Shown here: positions 49,401 through 58,448 of the stretch, one piece after another
Numbering within the stretch: position 1 is the first letter of the stretch
Layout of the letters: every line of letters begins with the position of its first letter
Assembly: GCA_037176725.1 (NCBI GenBank)
Contig: JAZBRS010000050.1
Coordinates: 11,860,001 to 11,924,000, forward strand
Origin: Posidonia oceanica
Taxonomy: Eukaryota > Streptophyta > Magnoliopsida > Alismatales > Posidoniaceae
DNA length: 64,000 bases
Reading direction: 5' to 3'
Translations under genes and position numbers: made by a program
Notes under the pieces: model-generated
The model's input: only the letters and a program-made list of their open reading frames with translations
What the model was told of the DNA's origin: nothing
Database searches by the model: none

Positions 49401-52383
49401 CAGCGAAGCAAAACCTCAGAAAAGCCATGCAAATGCAAGAATGCAGAAAGAGATTAGAAGAGGCCAAAGGGGAGTCAAAACAACGTGTGTGTAAGAACAG
49501 ACGTCGTTTAGGACCACTCAGAGTAGGTGTGAAGACCTACGGAGGGGAGAGTGTGCAAACGGAGGGATTACCACCTCTTTGCGACTGTTTCCCACTAAAC
49601 CGTTCCACGGTGTGTCTCGCATGCTGCCCAAAGCTCGCAATGCGATCGGATCGTGGAAAAGGGGGAAGAAAGTCACATTAAGTGGCACATCCAGGGAAAA
49701 CACAACACAAAACACAAGGAGAAACGCGAAGCGGAGATTTGAGGAAAGAAGCAGAAAGGGGAGGCCCTATTCTACATGCTCAAAGAGACAGAAAGCGAAA
49801 ACAAGGAAAACTGTGCAAATGGCATGCAAATGAATGCAATGCAGGGGTTCAGGAGGACATACCTGGAGATTCGGGAGCCTGATCTGAAATCTGTCTGGTC
49901 CATGCTGAAGAGCGCTTCGCTGCGGTCGCCTGGGCAGCTTACTTGAGAAGATCCAACGGCCGGATCAGAAGATATCGCAGCTCCAAGGCAGAAGGGCCAG
50001 AACAGGGGAGAAGAACAGATCTAGGTGTTCAGGAGGTCCTAGGGATGTGCAAAAGGCCCTCCCAAGTGAAAGGGAGCTAAAAGTGCTTAGTGTGTGCAAG
50101 AAGATGCTAGAATGCAAGACTAAATGAATGCAGGATGCATGCAAAGCAAGAAAAGGCAAGGAGAAGAAACTGGAAAAATCAGGATTTCAGAAGACATTTT
50201 GAAAAAGAAAGGGGCTGAAAATGCAAATTTCCTAGAAAACAGGGGGTCCATGGTAAAGGGTTTTGAAAACAGGGGAGGACAGAGGTCCATCTTGCAAAAA
50301 ACTAGGCTCGGAAAGGTGTTTTGAAAAGAGGGTGTGCTTTGAAAGAGGTTTTAAAAGCAGAAATGGATCAGAAAGCAATTTTAAGAAAACTAGGATCTAA
50401 AATGCAAATTTTCCAGAAAACAGGGTTCCAGGGAGTCTGGGAATACTAGTGGAAGGTCTTTATGCAATTTGGTAGGCATAGGAGCTAGAATGCAACCTAG
50501 GGGCAAAATGGTCTTTTCACATGATTTTTTAAAAGATGTAAGGACCTATATGTGATTTTTAAATCATGCAGGGGTCAGAAATGCAATTTGATATGGAAAA
50601 CATGCTCTGGAAAATAGATAATAGGACTGCAGTGTAATTTTTAGAAAGAACAGGGTTGAAAATGCAATATAATAAGCTAAAATTCATGCAGCACAGTTAC
50701 TGTCCATTTAAAATGGACCCAACTGTGAAAATGCAAAACTAGAAGGTAAAATATGCAATGCAGTATGCAAAAATTAAAAATAAAAGCTAAGTTCCTATAG
50801 TGCATGGACCTACATGCAAAAACAGAAATATGCAGGGACCTGGAATGCAATGCAGTATGGTAAAATGAATGCAATTAAATTAACTAACTTAAGACAGGAC
50901 CTAAGTGCAAAAATTAAAAACAGAGGGACTAAACTACAAAATATTATAACAGCACAGCACAGTAAATGGACCAACTTGCAAATACTGAAAACCATAAACA
51001 GATTATGCAATTTAATATGATTTTGATTTAAAAACACAGCAGATTAAATGAAATAAGGACTGGAATGTAAAATGACAGAAACTTAAACCAAATATGCAAT
51101 ATTTACTTAAAAACTTTAGCTAGAATAAAATAAGTGCATAGTAACTGGCCGACGGCGACGAGTACTGTAGCAGAACGCCGGCAGTACTCGTGGCCGCCGA
51201 CAGGGGAGGCTGAGGAGGCACGGGAGGGCGGAGAACGACGTCGGCGATCGTCCGGAGCTCTGAGAACGGTCCGGAGCTCGCTCTGTTGGTCGGAGTGTCC
51301 GGAGGAAGAGCAGCCGGCACCGGAGAAGGAGACCTGTCCGGCGAGCTGCTGCGGCGTCCGGGAGGCTCGGAGCTTGGTTCTGACCAGCGGAAAAGCAGCA
51401 GGAGGAGGAGAGGGAGCTAGGGGAAGGAAGATTTACCTGCGGTGGCGCCTGGTGCGTCCCCCCGACCTCAGCAGAGTCGGAGGTGGCCGGTGGAGGTCGT
51501 CCGGTCGCTGCAAGCGTCGCCGGCTGCTTGCGAGGATTGGGATCACCTCAGAGCGACCCTCCGGAGCTTCCTGGATGGTTGGACGGCTGCTGCGAAGACT
51601 GGAGGAGGATCCGGCTGATCGTGGGTTCACTGAGGCAGCCGGAGGTCGGGGGAGTTGTTTGCTGCACGTCGGACCCGGTGGAGTCTTCCGGGAGGTTGCT
51701 GGGGATCTGGAGAGTCGATCTGGATGCTTGGAGAAGGTTTCTGGTGCGAGTGGAGGGGAATTTGAGGTCTGGGTTGATTTCTGACAGAAACAAGGTTAGG
51801 TGTTTGAAGTGGAGTTTAAGGTCTGTGGTGGATGGTTTGGTTTGCTGTCGGAGGCTCTGGAAAGGTGGATGTCTGGTGGATTTCTGGGTGGAGTTTGGAA
51901 GGAAGCAGCGGGCTGTGGTGAGGGGAATTGTCTGGTGGGTTGTGTTGGGTTGCGGTTGGCTTCAGGTGGTGTTTCAGGGCAGGTTAGGTGGTGGAATGGC
52001 TGGGGAACGATGCTGGGAAATGACTGGGTTTCTGGGTGAACTTGGGGAAGGAATTGGGAGAAAGATGAAGGCCAGGAAGGGTGTTGGTCTATTGGAAAAG
52101 AAGGGGAAGAGTCTGCTGAGTTTTGAGGAAGGAATGGGAGAGGTTTCAGGAGGGGACTGCTCTGGGATTGGGTGGCCTCTCCGGGATGCATTGGACTCTC
52201 GAACTCTCTTCTGCTCTCTCCTGAACTGGAAGGATGAAGAGGAGGAAGGGAGAACGGGTCGCGCAGGTGGGGAAGAAGTGGAATTCTGGTCTGATAACTC
52301 TCAAGTGGCTTGCTCTCCCTGACTACTCGCACTGATGGTCGTTCCTCTCTCTCCCTCATCCCTCCTGAAATTGAAGGAAGAAA

Positions 52384-52402
52384 GAGCTTATATCAGGAGG
52401 AG
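52384..52402 (-). promoter_or_regulatory. Candidate TATA box of LTR 2
   Basis: On the minus strand CCTGATATAAGCTC (around 52388-52399) is a TATA-like word about 1.9 kb into the LTR, downstream of GC-rich sequence. The corresponding part of LTR 1 has diverged and I do not see the same word there, so support is weak. Confidence 0.25.
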
Positions 52403-52732
52403 CTGCAGCTGGCGCGCTGCTGAATTCAAACTCATCGGCGGCACTGCAGCACACGCGATGGATGTCGGCGAGTCGACCGGCATTCAAAGCCTCCGGAAAA
52501 GGCGCTGAGAGATGAGAGAGTGGCGGGCTGCTGTAGACCGAAGTGATGGAGCTTCGAATTTAAACCGGAGGAGGGAAGACTGTTGGCAGCAGCTCGCAGG
52601 AAGAAAAAAGCCAGTGGAAGCGTGAGGAAGAAGAAGGAGTAGAAGGAAGTGGGCCGGACTGCTGCGGGCCGAGAAAAAAGAAAGAAAAAAGAAAAAAAGA
52701 AAAGAAGAAACGGGCCGGATTGAGCCCAGTAA

Positions 52733-52775
52733 GGAAAGAAAGAAAGAAAGAAAGAAAGAAGGAAGAAAGAAAGAG
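52733..52775. repeat. GAAA microsatellite in LTR 2
   Basis: Runs of GAAA with a GAAG interruption, preceded by an A-rich purine tract (52675-52712). LTR 1 has a corresponding but shorter pyrimidine tract near 43738-43790. A simple-sequence feature of the LTR. Confidence 0.85.
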
Positions 52776-54295
52776 AGGGTAGAATGGGGAAATAAAATAG
52801 GTAAAAATAAACTAAAAATAAGTAAAAATATTAGAAGAGTTGTGCTGTAGATTAGGATTTCAATTAAGATTTTTAATGGTTATCTTGAGTTGATTAATGT
52901 GTTTTGGGCTTGATTAGGGTTTTAGGATTTTGGTTTTGTTTTTAATTGGTTTTCACTTGATTAAATGTTTGTTAAACCTTTTTTAAATTGTTTTAAAAAT
53001 TGTATTTCCCTTGTTGGACACTTAGGATATTGATTAGGATTTTTTAGGATTTAATTTCGTATTAATCAGGGTTGGTTTTAAGTTCTTAAGCTTTAGTCTT
53101 TTTAGGGTTTTTTCCTTCTTAAGTCTTTTAAGTTGTGTTTTGATTTTTATTTATTGGTTTTTTCTTGAAGTTTTTAGTTGGATTTTTCTGGTTTGATAGG
53201 GTGTTTTTTAAGTCTTTTCAGATGTGTTTTTATTTTCTTTTTTAATTAAGTTTTTAACTTGTTTTTCTTATGTTTATTAGGTTAGGTCTTTTGCCTTCTT
53301 TAGTTACTTGTTTTAGTGTTTGATTTTTAATTCTTCTTTTTGGGTTTGTTTTTTAATTCTTCTGATGGGTTTTTACTTTTGCTGGGTTTAGATCTCATTT
53401 TAGTTTTTTCCTTGATTTTTCAGTGTTTTCTTTTGATTTGTTTTGCATTTTTTAGTTTGCTTGTTTGGTTTTTCTTTTAACTTGATTTAGTTAAGTTTAA
53501 GTTGTTAATTGCTTGTTTAACATTTTTTAATTGTTTTCCTTAGGGTTCTGATTTGTTTCTTTTGTGTTTTGAGATTTTACAAATTTTTATGGGGTTTTGT
53601 GGATTTTTGCAAGAGGGAGAAAAGGAAAAGGGAAGGAGGAAAGAAATGGAAAAAGAGGGAGATAAGAGGAAAAGGGATAGGTTGGAGGAAAACGATTTTT
53701 CAAAATTCAGAAAAAGTGTTAAAAATAAAGTAAAAATAGGGATAAGATAGAGGAAGGATAGAAGCACAGAGGGGGCCCACAGTCAGACCAGAAAAAGGAT
53801 GAGAAGGGGATGAAAAGAGAGATGATAATCAGGAGAGAGAGAGGAGAGAGAAAACGATAATCTCGGAGAGAGAAAAGGATAATTTGGGTGAAAGAGGGTC
53901 TTAATGGTCTTGGAATGGGGTGAAAATTGGTGAGTGGGTAGTCTAGGGTTTGAAATCTTAGGTCTGAAATTTTGGTCCGATTCTAAGGGGGTTTTGGAGG
54001 GGTTTCAAGGTGTAGAAGAAGGGTAGTTTCTCCTAAGTTTTCTAGGGTTTTCAAGGATGGGTTGGGTTTGGAAATTCCTAGGTTTTTGGGTAGGCTTGTT
54101 GAGTGGATAGTGGTGGGTTTTCCTATAAATTTTGGTTAGGTTTTGAGGTTGGGAAGGGGGGTAAAGGTTTAGGTCAAAATGGGCTGTTTTTGAAGGGTAG
54201 AGAGGAGGATTAGGGTTAGGGTTTGGTTGGGGTTTGATCCAGCAATTACCAGGAGGGCTCCAAGGGTCCAAGCCTGCCAAGATGGGGTGTCAACA

Positions 54296-54310
54296 GATGC
54301 CCCTCCCTGA
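54296..54310 (-). other. Polypurine tract of element 2
   Basis: On the minus strand AGGGAGGGGCATC immediately precedes the LTR start TGTTGACACC. This is the position and composition expected for the plus-strand primer of an LTR retrotransposon. It lies in the loop of an inverted repeat (GATGGGGTGTC at 54281-54291 and GACACCCCATC at 54352-54362). Confidence 0.75.
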
Positions 54311-54870
54311 GCGAGGGCAAGCGGAGCGCGGCCGCTGCTCAGGGTTGACAAGACACCCCATCTGACCGGCGGGAGCAGCGGTTTGCTATGGGCGTGAACT
54401 ACTTATTCGGCGGATGCACCGAAGATCGTAGCCCGTTGCCGCAATGCAAGATGCCAGTGCAGATGGATGCTGTGCTGTGTGTGTGCATGCTGATGCAAAT
54501 GCCATGCAAGAGTTAGTATAAAAGTTAGTGCAGCTATAAGAAAATGCTGATGCTGTGCAAGTGATACTGATGATGCTAAAGTGATATGCAGTGCTAGCTA
54601 AGAAAGTGCTGAGATGATGCAAAGAAAATGATAAAAAAGGCGCGATGTGGTGCGAATGTCCGGCAGGGAGGCCAGACTTGCACGACAAAGCGAAGGAAAA
54701 TAGGGTGCAGCTGGTCCCCGCCCGGGGAGCAAGCTAGCAGGAAAGAAGGGTGCGAGGAGAGAGAGGCCAACTCTCCTATCGCAGAAAGGGGGTGCGTGAC
54801 TTCGTCTTCCTGGGACGAGGTCACGCCGAAAAGGAGAAAAAAAAATGATAAGGTGACGGGCTTATCGTCC
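54311..54870 (-). other. 3' untranslated region, segment next to the polypurine tract
   Basis: No gene recognised. It contains an 11-bp inverted partner of the LTR terminus (54352-54362), an inner pair CTGAGC/GCTCAG (54307-54312, 54337-54342), and a stretch rich in TGC/ATGC words (about 54440-54620). Short ORFs on both strands have no recognisable domain. Confidence 0.6.
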
Positions 54871-55421
54871 GGATAGTTTACGGTCCTATCAACCGGGAGT
54901 GACAGTTTACGGTCCTGTCAACCGGAGCAGTTGTGAGTGATAGTTACTGGATATCAGCCGTATAACATGGTTGTGGATGATAGTTTAGGAGTATCAGCCT
55001 AACGACAGTTTACGGTCCTGTCAACCGGTGGATAGTTTACAGACCTATCAACTGGAGGATAGTTTACAGACCTATCAACTGGAAACCGCAATTGCAAGGG
55101 ACAGTTACTGGATGTCAGCCGTATAACGTAATTGCACGCGATAGTTTACAGACCTATCAACTAGAGCGACAGTTTACGGTCCTGTCAACCGGTGGATAGT
55201 TTACAGACCTATCAACTGGAAAAGTGCAATTACGAGGGACAGTTACTGGATGTCAGCCGTATAACACAACTGTGGGCCGACCATGGATCGACCAGAAGAT
55301 AGTTTAGGAATATCAGCCTGAGATAGTTTCGGATATCAGCCTAGCACGAGTGATTGATAGATTGATAGTTTCGGATATCAGCCTAGCACGAGTGATTGAT
55401 AGATTGATAGTTTCGGATATC
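54871..55421 (-). repeat. Array of about 16 micro-inverted repeats in the 3' untranslated region
   Basis: Short hairpin-forming words recur: GATAG…CTATC (arms starting 54872, 55031, 55058, 55140, 55195), GACAG…CTGTC (54901, 55004, 55168), GATA…TATC (54939, 54979, 55298, 55323, 55364, 55406) and GACA…TGTC (55100, 55238). Arms flank loops of 8-9 nt such as TTTACGGTC or GTTACTGGA, and each is followed by CAACYGG or CAGCC. T-A and C-G versions of the arms change together. The region is non-coding in the element. Confidence 0.85.
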
Positions 55422-55538
55422 TGCCTAGCACGAGTGATTGATTGATTGATAAGAGGGGGCAAGATCATGATGAGAATGATAAGATATCAGACTTATCGGC
55501 CGGCAAAGAGGGGATGAGGTAATGATGAGAAGTTGATC

Positions 55539-56024
55539 TAAAGAGGGGGATGAGATCCTGATGAGAAATTAAACTAAAGAGGGGGATGAGATCATGATGA
55601 GAAGTTAAGCTAAAGAGGGGGATGAGATCATGATGAGAAATTAATCTAAAGAGGAGGATGAGATCATGATGAGAAATTAAGCTAAAGAGGGGGATGAGAT
55701 CATGATGAGAAGCTAAGCTAAAGAGGGGGATGAGATCATGATGAGAAATTAAACTAAAGAGGGAGATGAGATCATGATGAGAAATTAATCTAAAGAGGGG
55801 GATGAGATCATGATGAGAAATTAAGCTAAAGAGGGAGATGAGATCATGATGAGAAATTAAGCTAAAGAGGGAGATGAGATCATGATGAGAAATTAAGCTA
55901 AAGAGGGGGATGAGATCATGATGAGAAATTAAGCTAAAGAGGGGGATGAGATCATGATGAGAAATTAACCTAAAGTGGGGGATGAGATCATGATGAGAAA
56001 CTAAGCTAAAGAGAGGGATGAGGG
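55539..56024 (-). repeat. 36-bp minisatellite, about 14 units, in the 3' untranslated region
   Basis: Units starting TAAAGAGGGGGATGAGATCA occur every 36 bp at 55539, 55575, 55611, 55647, 55683, 55719, 55755, 55791, 55827, 55863, 55899, 55935, 55971 and 56007. Each complete unit holds the palindrome ATCATGAT except the first, which reads ATCCTGAT. Units are highly similar, so expansion is recent. Tandem repeats between integrase and the 3' LTR are a known trait of Tat/Ogre elements. Confidence 0.95.
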
Positions 56025-56027
56025 AAT

Positions 56028-56102
56028 GATAAGATATCGGACTTATCGGCCGGCAAAGAAGGGGTAAGAGAATGATGAGAATGATAAGATATCGGACTTA
56101 TC
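56028..56102 (-). repeat. Repeated GATAAG…CTTATC hairpins
   Basis: GATAAG at 56028 and 56083 pairs with CTTATC at 56042 and 56097 around the 8-nt loop ATATCGGA. The same hairpin with loop ATATCAGA occurs at 55478-55497, on the other side of the 36-bp array. Each is followed by GGCCGGCAAAG. Confidence 0.8.
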
Positions 56103-56144
56103 GGCCGGCAAAGAAGGGGTAAGGGAATGATGAGAAGAAATCAT

Positions 56145-56260
56145 CCCATGACGCCAGGAACGTCATGGGGGAAAGAGGGAAGGAATGATACCAAGGGGCG
56201 ATCAAAAGATGCCCCTGGTGTCGGGACGACACCAGGGGTTGGCCAGCGCGTCCTTGGCAT
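56145..56260 (-). other. Structured module, copy 1, with two strong hairpins
   Basis: CCCATGACG (56145-56153) pairs with CGTCATGGG (56161-56169). Next, CCCCTGGTGTC (56212-56222) pairs perfectly with GACACCAGGGG (56228-56238) around GGGAC. A left arm GATACC…GGGGC (56187-56199) could alternatively pair with 56211-56222. A second copy of the 56187-56260 part is at 56696-56770. Confidence 0.7.
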
Positions 56261-56299
56261 CGAAAGCAGAGAGTGATGACAAGAGTGTCGTGCTTGTCA

Positions 56300-56960
56300 G
56301 ACGAGTAGTTCGGGGTACCAGCCTGCAAGGGACTCAACTGAGGGCGATCAGCTGGGGACTCAGCTGGGGATGACCAGCCGAGAAGAGTGTCTGGTTGACG
56401 GACCTATCGCCGAGCAGTTTGGGGTGCCAGCCCGCAGAGATAAGGATTCAGCTGAGGGCGATCAGCTGGGGACTCAGCTGGGGTGACCAGCCGAGAAAAG
56501 TGTCAGGTTGACGGACCTTTCGCCGAGCAGTTTGGGGTGCCAGCCCGCAGAGATAATGATCCAGCTGGGGGTGACCAACTGGGGACTCGACTGGGGATGA
56601 CCAGCCGAGAAGAGTGTCAGGTTGACGGACCTTTCGCCGAGCAGTTTGGGGTGCCAGCCCGCAGAGGACTCAGCTGGGGATGATCAGCTGGGGATGATAC
56701 CATAGGGCGGCCAAAAGACGCCCCTGGTATCAGGATGATACCAGGGGATGGCCGGCGCGCCCCTGGCATCAGGATGCAAAGACAGATAAGCGAGTGGATG
56801 GAAGATAGGTTGACGGACCCATCGCCGAGCAGTTTGGGGTGCCAGCCCGCAAGGGACTCAGCTGAGGATGAACAGCTGAGGAGGATGACAGGTTGACGGA
56901 CCTTTCGCTGGGCAGTTTGGGGTGCCAGCCCGCAGGGGACAGTGGTCTAGCCAGGGATGA
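56300..56960 (-). repeat. Degenerate 113-bp tandem repeat in the 3' untranslated region
   Basis: The word GTTGACGGACC recurs at 56394, 56507, 56621, 56809 and 56892 (spacings 113, 114, 188 and 83 bp), each time followed by GAGCAGTTTGGGGTGCCAGC or a close variant. Between them lie pairs of CAGCTG 14 bp apart (56449/56463, 56671/56685, 56859/56873). The structured module copy 2 interrupts the array at 56696-56770. Non-coding. Confidence 0.85.
56696..56770 (-). other. Structured module, copy 2
   Basis: CCCCTGGTATC (56721-56731) pairs with GATACCAGGGG (56737-56747) around AGGAT. GATACC (56696-56701) plus AGGGCG (56704-56709) can compete for the same middle arm (56719-56731). Compared with copy 1, the perfect hairpin keeps pairing through a G-C to A-T change on both sides. 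Confidence 0.7.
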
Positions 56961-57245
56961 CCAGCTGGGGACGCCGGATGGCGGAGCTTGATGTCGCGGG
57001 CCTGCGGATGCTCTGGGCTCCTGATTGGGTGTTGAGGACTTCGCCGCGCTGGGATGTCTGCAAGTCTGATTAGAGGGCCTAAGATAATGATGATGATGAT
57101 ATGCAATGCAGCAAAGAGTCTTGATGTGCAAGCAGAAAGCAGAAACAGTTTCCATTGATATGATCTTGATAAGTACAATGCCTGCGGCAGGCCAGAAATG
57201 TACAGCACAATTTGAAAGAAGGCCACATGATGGTCGCACAAGGGC
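56961..57245 (-). other. 3' untranslated region next to the extra ORF
   Basis: About 285 bp between the repeat zone and the stop codon of the plant-mobile-domain-like ORF. It has a short ATG/GAT run near 57085-57105. I see nothing else recognisable; overlapping ORFs of up to 162 aa read through the repeats and look spurious. Confidence 0.6.
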
Positions 57246-58448
57246 CTAGTCAACTCGGGCCTTCTTTGGCTGCCTGGAGTCAGGGAATAGGGGGCCGCCT
57301 GGCAGGACTTCAGTAATTGGCCAGAGCTGTCGGACTTCAGCTTCATAATCAGGAGTGCATCCTGTACCTCTCACAGCTGCAACGTCTGTAGATTGGACCC
57401 CGTGCTGCATCAGACTAGCAAGCTTCTGGGTTGGGGCAGTGGTGCTGAGAGGATAAGTCTGTAGAAGCTCGGGCGCTGTACTGTCAATGAAGGCGCCCTG
57501 CTGGAAGTCGAACTGGCGCATGACCCTGATTGGATGGTACTCTACGCCTGCTATGAAGCCTGGAAGAATGATCAGCCGCGTGTCACGTGCGCTGAAGAAG
57601 GTTGTGAATGGCTCTGCTGCAGAAGGAACGATGCGCCAGATCACAGCGTCGTCAGTCAGTGCTGACAGCCTCTCGTACTCTTCTTTGACGCTCTTGTCTG
57701 CTCTGGTACGGGCGCTGCTGCAGTAGGCTTCGAAAGCATGCACTTGAGGGCGCAGAAGGTCCATCTCTAAGTGCGCGGTCAGCCAGACTTGTATGAGCGC
57801 TCCGCAACCGTGGAAGTGGCGGCAGCGATGAGAAATGCGGTCCAGCCCGCGATAAGTCTCTGCCAAGACAACTGGTGCCATATCTATGTGCTGGGTCACC
57901 ATAGCTAGTGCAATTTCTGCGACCTCGATGGCCACTGTCAGTCGGCCATGAGTAAAGATTAGTTCGCCCAGAAAGCGGATGACGAACCCTCGGAGCCACA
58001 GCTCATCTCCGAGGTCAGCACGCTTGTTCAAGATATCATCAAAGTGTGCAAGGCGAAGCATGGGCTCTGGTCCACTGGTGCAAATTAGCTTCTGTTGGCA
58101 GTCTTGAGTGGAGAGACCAGTCAGTTGGTTCAGGACCCGGAGATATCCGTCGCGCCTCATGAAAACAGGTGGCCCCAAGATCTTTGAAAAGCCGCATATC
58201 CGACGCACCTCTTCCAGTGTAGGTGTCAGCTCAGTTTTGTTGAAGCGGAAGACATGATGCGCCGGCTTCCAGAATCTCGCGGCGGCACACAGAAGGTGGC
58301 GGCTGACCTCCACATCGGCAGCCTTTAGCAGCTTGGTTGGTATGCCCCACAGGCGCAACTTTTCACAGTCTTGTAGAGTGAGCCTGCTGATCCACTCTCG
58401 CAGGGTTTCTGAGCAGTGTGCAGGAGTTAACAGAGTAGGAAAGCCCAT
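57246..58448 (-). CDS. Plant-mobile-domain-like protein, extra ORF of element 2
   Basis: A 400-aa ORF starting with a true ATG at 58448, between pol and the 3' untranslated region on the same strand. The protein begins with a SETLREWISRL segment, has a TPTLEEVRRICGF motif at about residues 75-87, then a long helical core (about 150-240) with FLGELIFTHG and LAETYRGLDRI. It ends in a basic tail, QPKKARVD. This pattern resembles the plant mobile domain / DUF7745 group found in plant transposons and some host proteins, but I cannot run a profile search. Extra ORFs, including such domains, are known in Tat/Ogre elements. Their function is unknown; the fold has been linked to transposon and gene-silencing proteins. 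The frame stays open upstream of the ATG to an in-frame TAG just before CAG at 58502-58500, which could be a splice acceptor. The frame is intact. I am confident that it is coding, less so of the family. Confidence 0.75.
   Translation of the reverse strand: MGFPTLLTPAHCSETLREWISRLTLQDCEKLRLWGIPTKLLKAADVEVSRHLLCAAARFWKPAHHVFRFNKTELTPTLEEVRRICGFSKILGPPVFMRRDGYLRVLNQLTGLSTQDCQQKLICTSGPEPMLRLAHFDDILNKRADLGDELWLRGFVIRFLGELIFTHGRLTVAIEVAEIALAMVTQHIDMAPVVLAETYRGLDRISHRCRHFHGCGALIQVWLTAHLEMDLLRPQVHAFEAYCSSARTRADKSVKEEYERLSALTDDAVIWRIVPSAAEPFTTFFSARDTRLIILPGFIAGVEYHPIRVMRQFDFQQGAFIDSTAPELLQTYPLSTTAPTQKLASLMQHGVQSTDVAAVRGTGCTPDYEAEVRQLWPITEVLPGGPLFPDSRQPKKARVD

Larger units (their letters stand above)
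48454..54295 (-). repeat. 3' LTR of element 2 (5842 bp)
   Basis: On the minus strand it runs from TGTTGACACCCC (at 54295) to GGGATCGCTACA (ending 48454). It is homologous throughout to LTR 1 in inverted orientation, so the two LTRs form an inverted pair separated by about 500 bp. It lacks a stretch of about 43 bp present in LTR 1 just before the 3' terminus (47899-47941 region). It also differs widely in the 5' half, so the two LTRs belong to different elements rather than one. It carries a GAAA microsatellite near 52733-52775 and TTTAGGG-like words near 52915 and 53103. ORFs inside are taken as spurious. Confidence 0.9.

Noticed and set aside
51134..52359. ORFs of 187-279 codons in LTR 2
   Set aside because: They overlap in several frames in GC-rich LTR sequence and have no counterpart frame in LTR 1.
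54872..56960. Homology between the retroelement 3' untranslated repeats and the 50-bp satellite
   Set aside because: I compared the unit words by eye and found no shared stretch beyond chance; only the general hairpin geometry is alike.
56769..57346. Minus-strand ORFs of 156-162 codons downstream of the extra ORF
   Set aside because: They run through the degenerate 113-bp repeats in two overlapping frames and have no recognisable domain.
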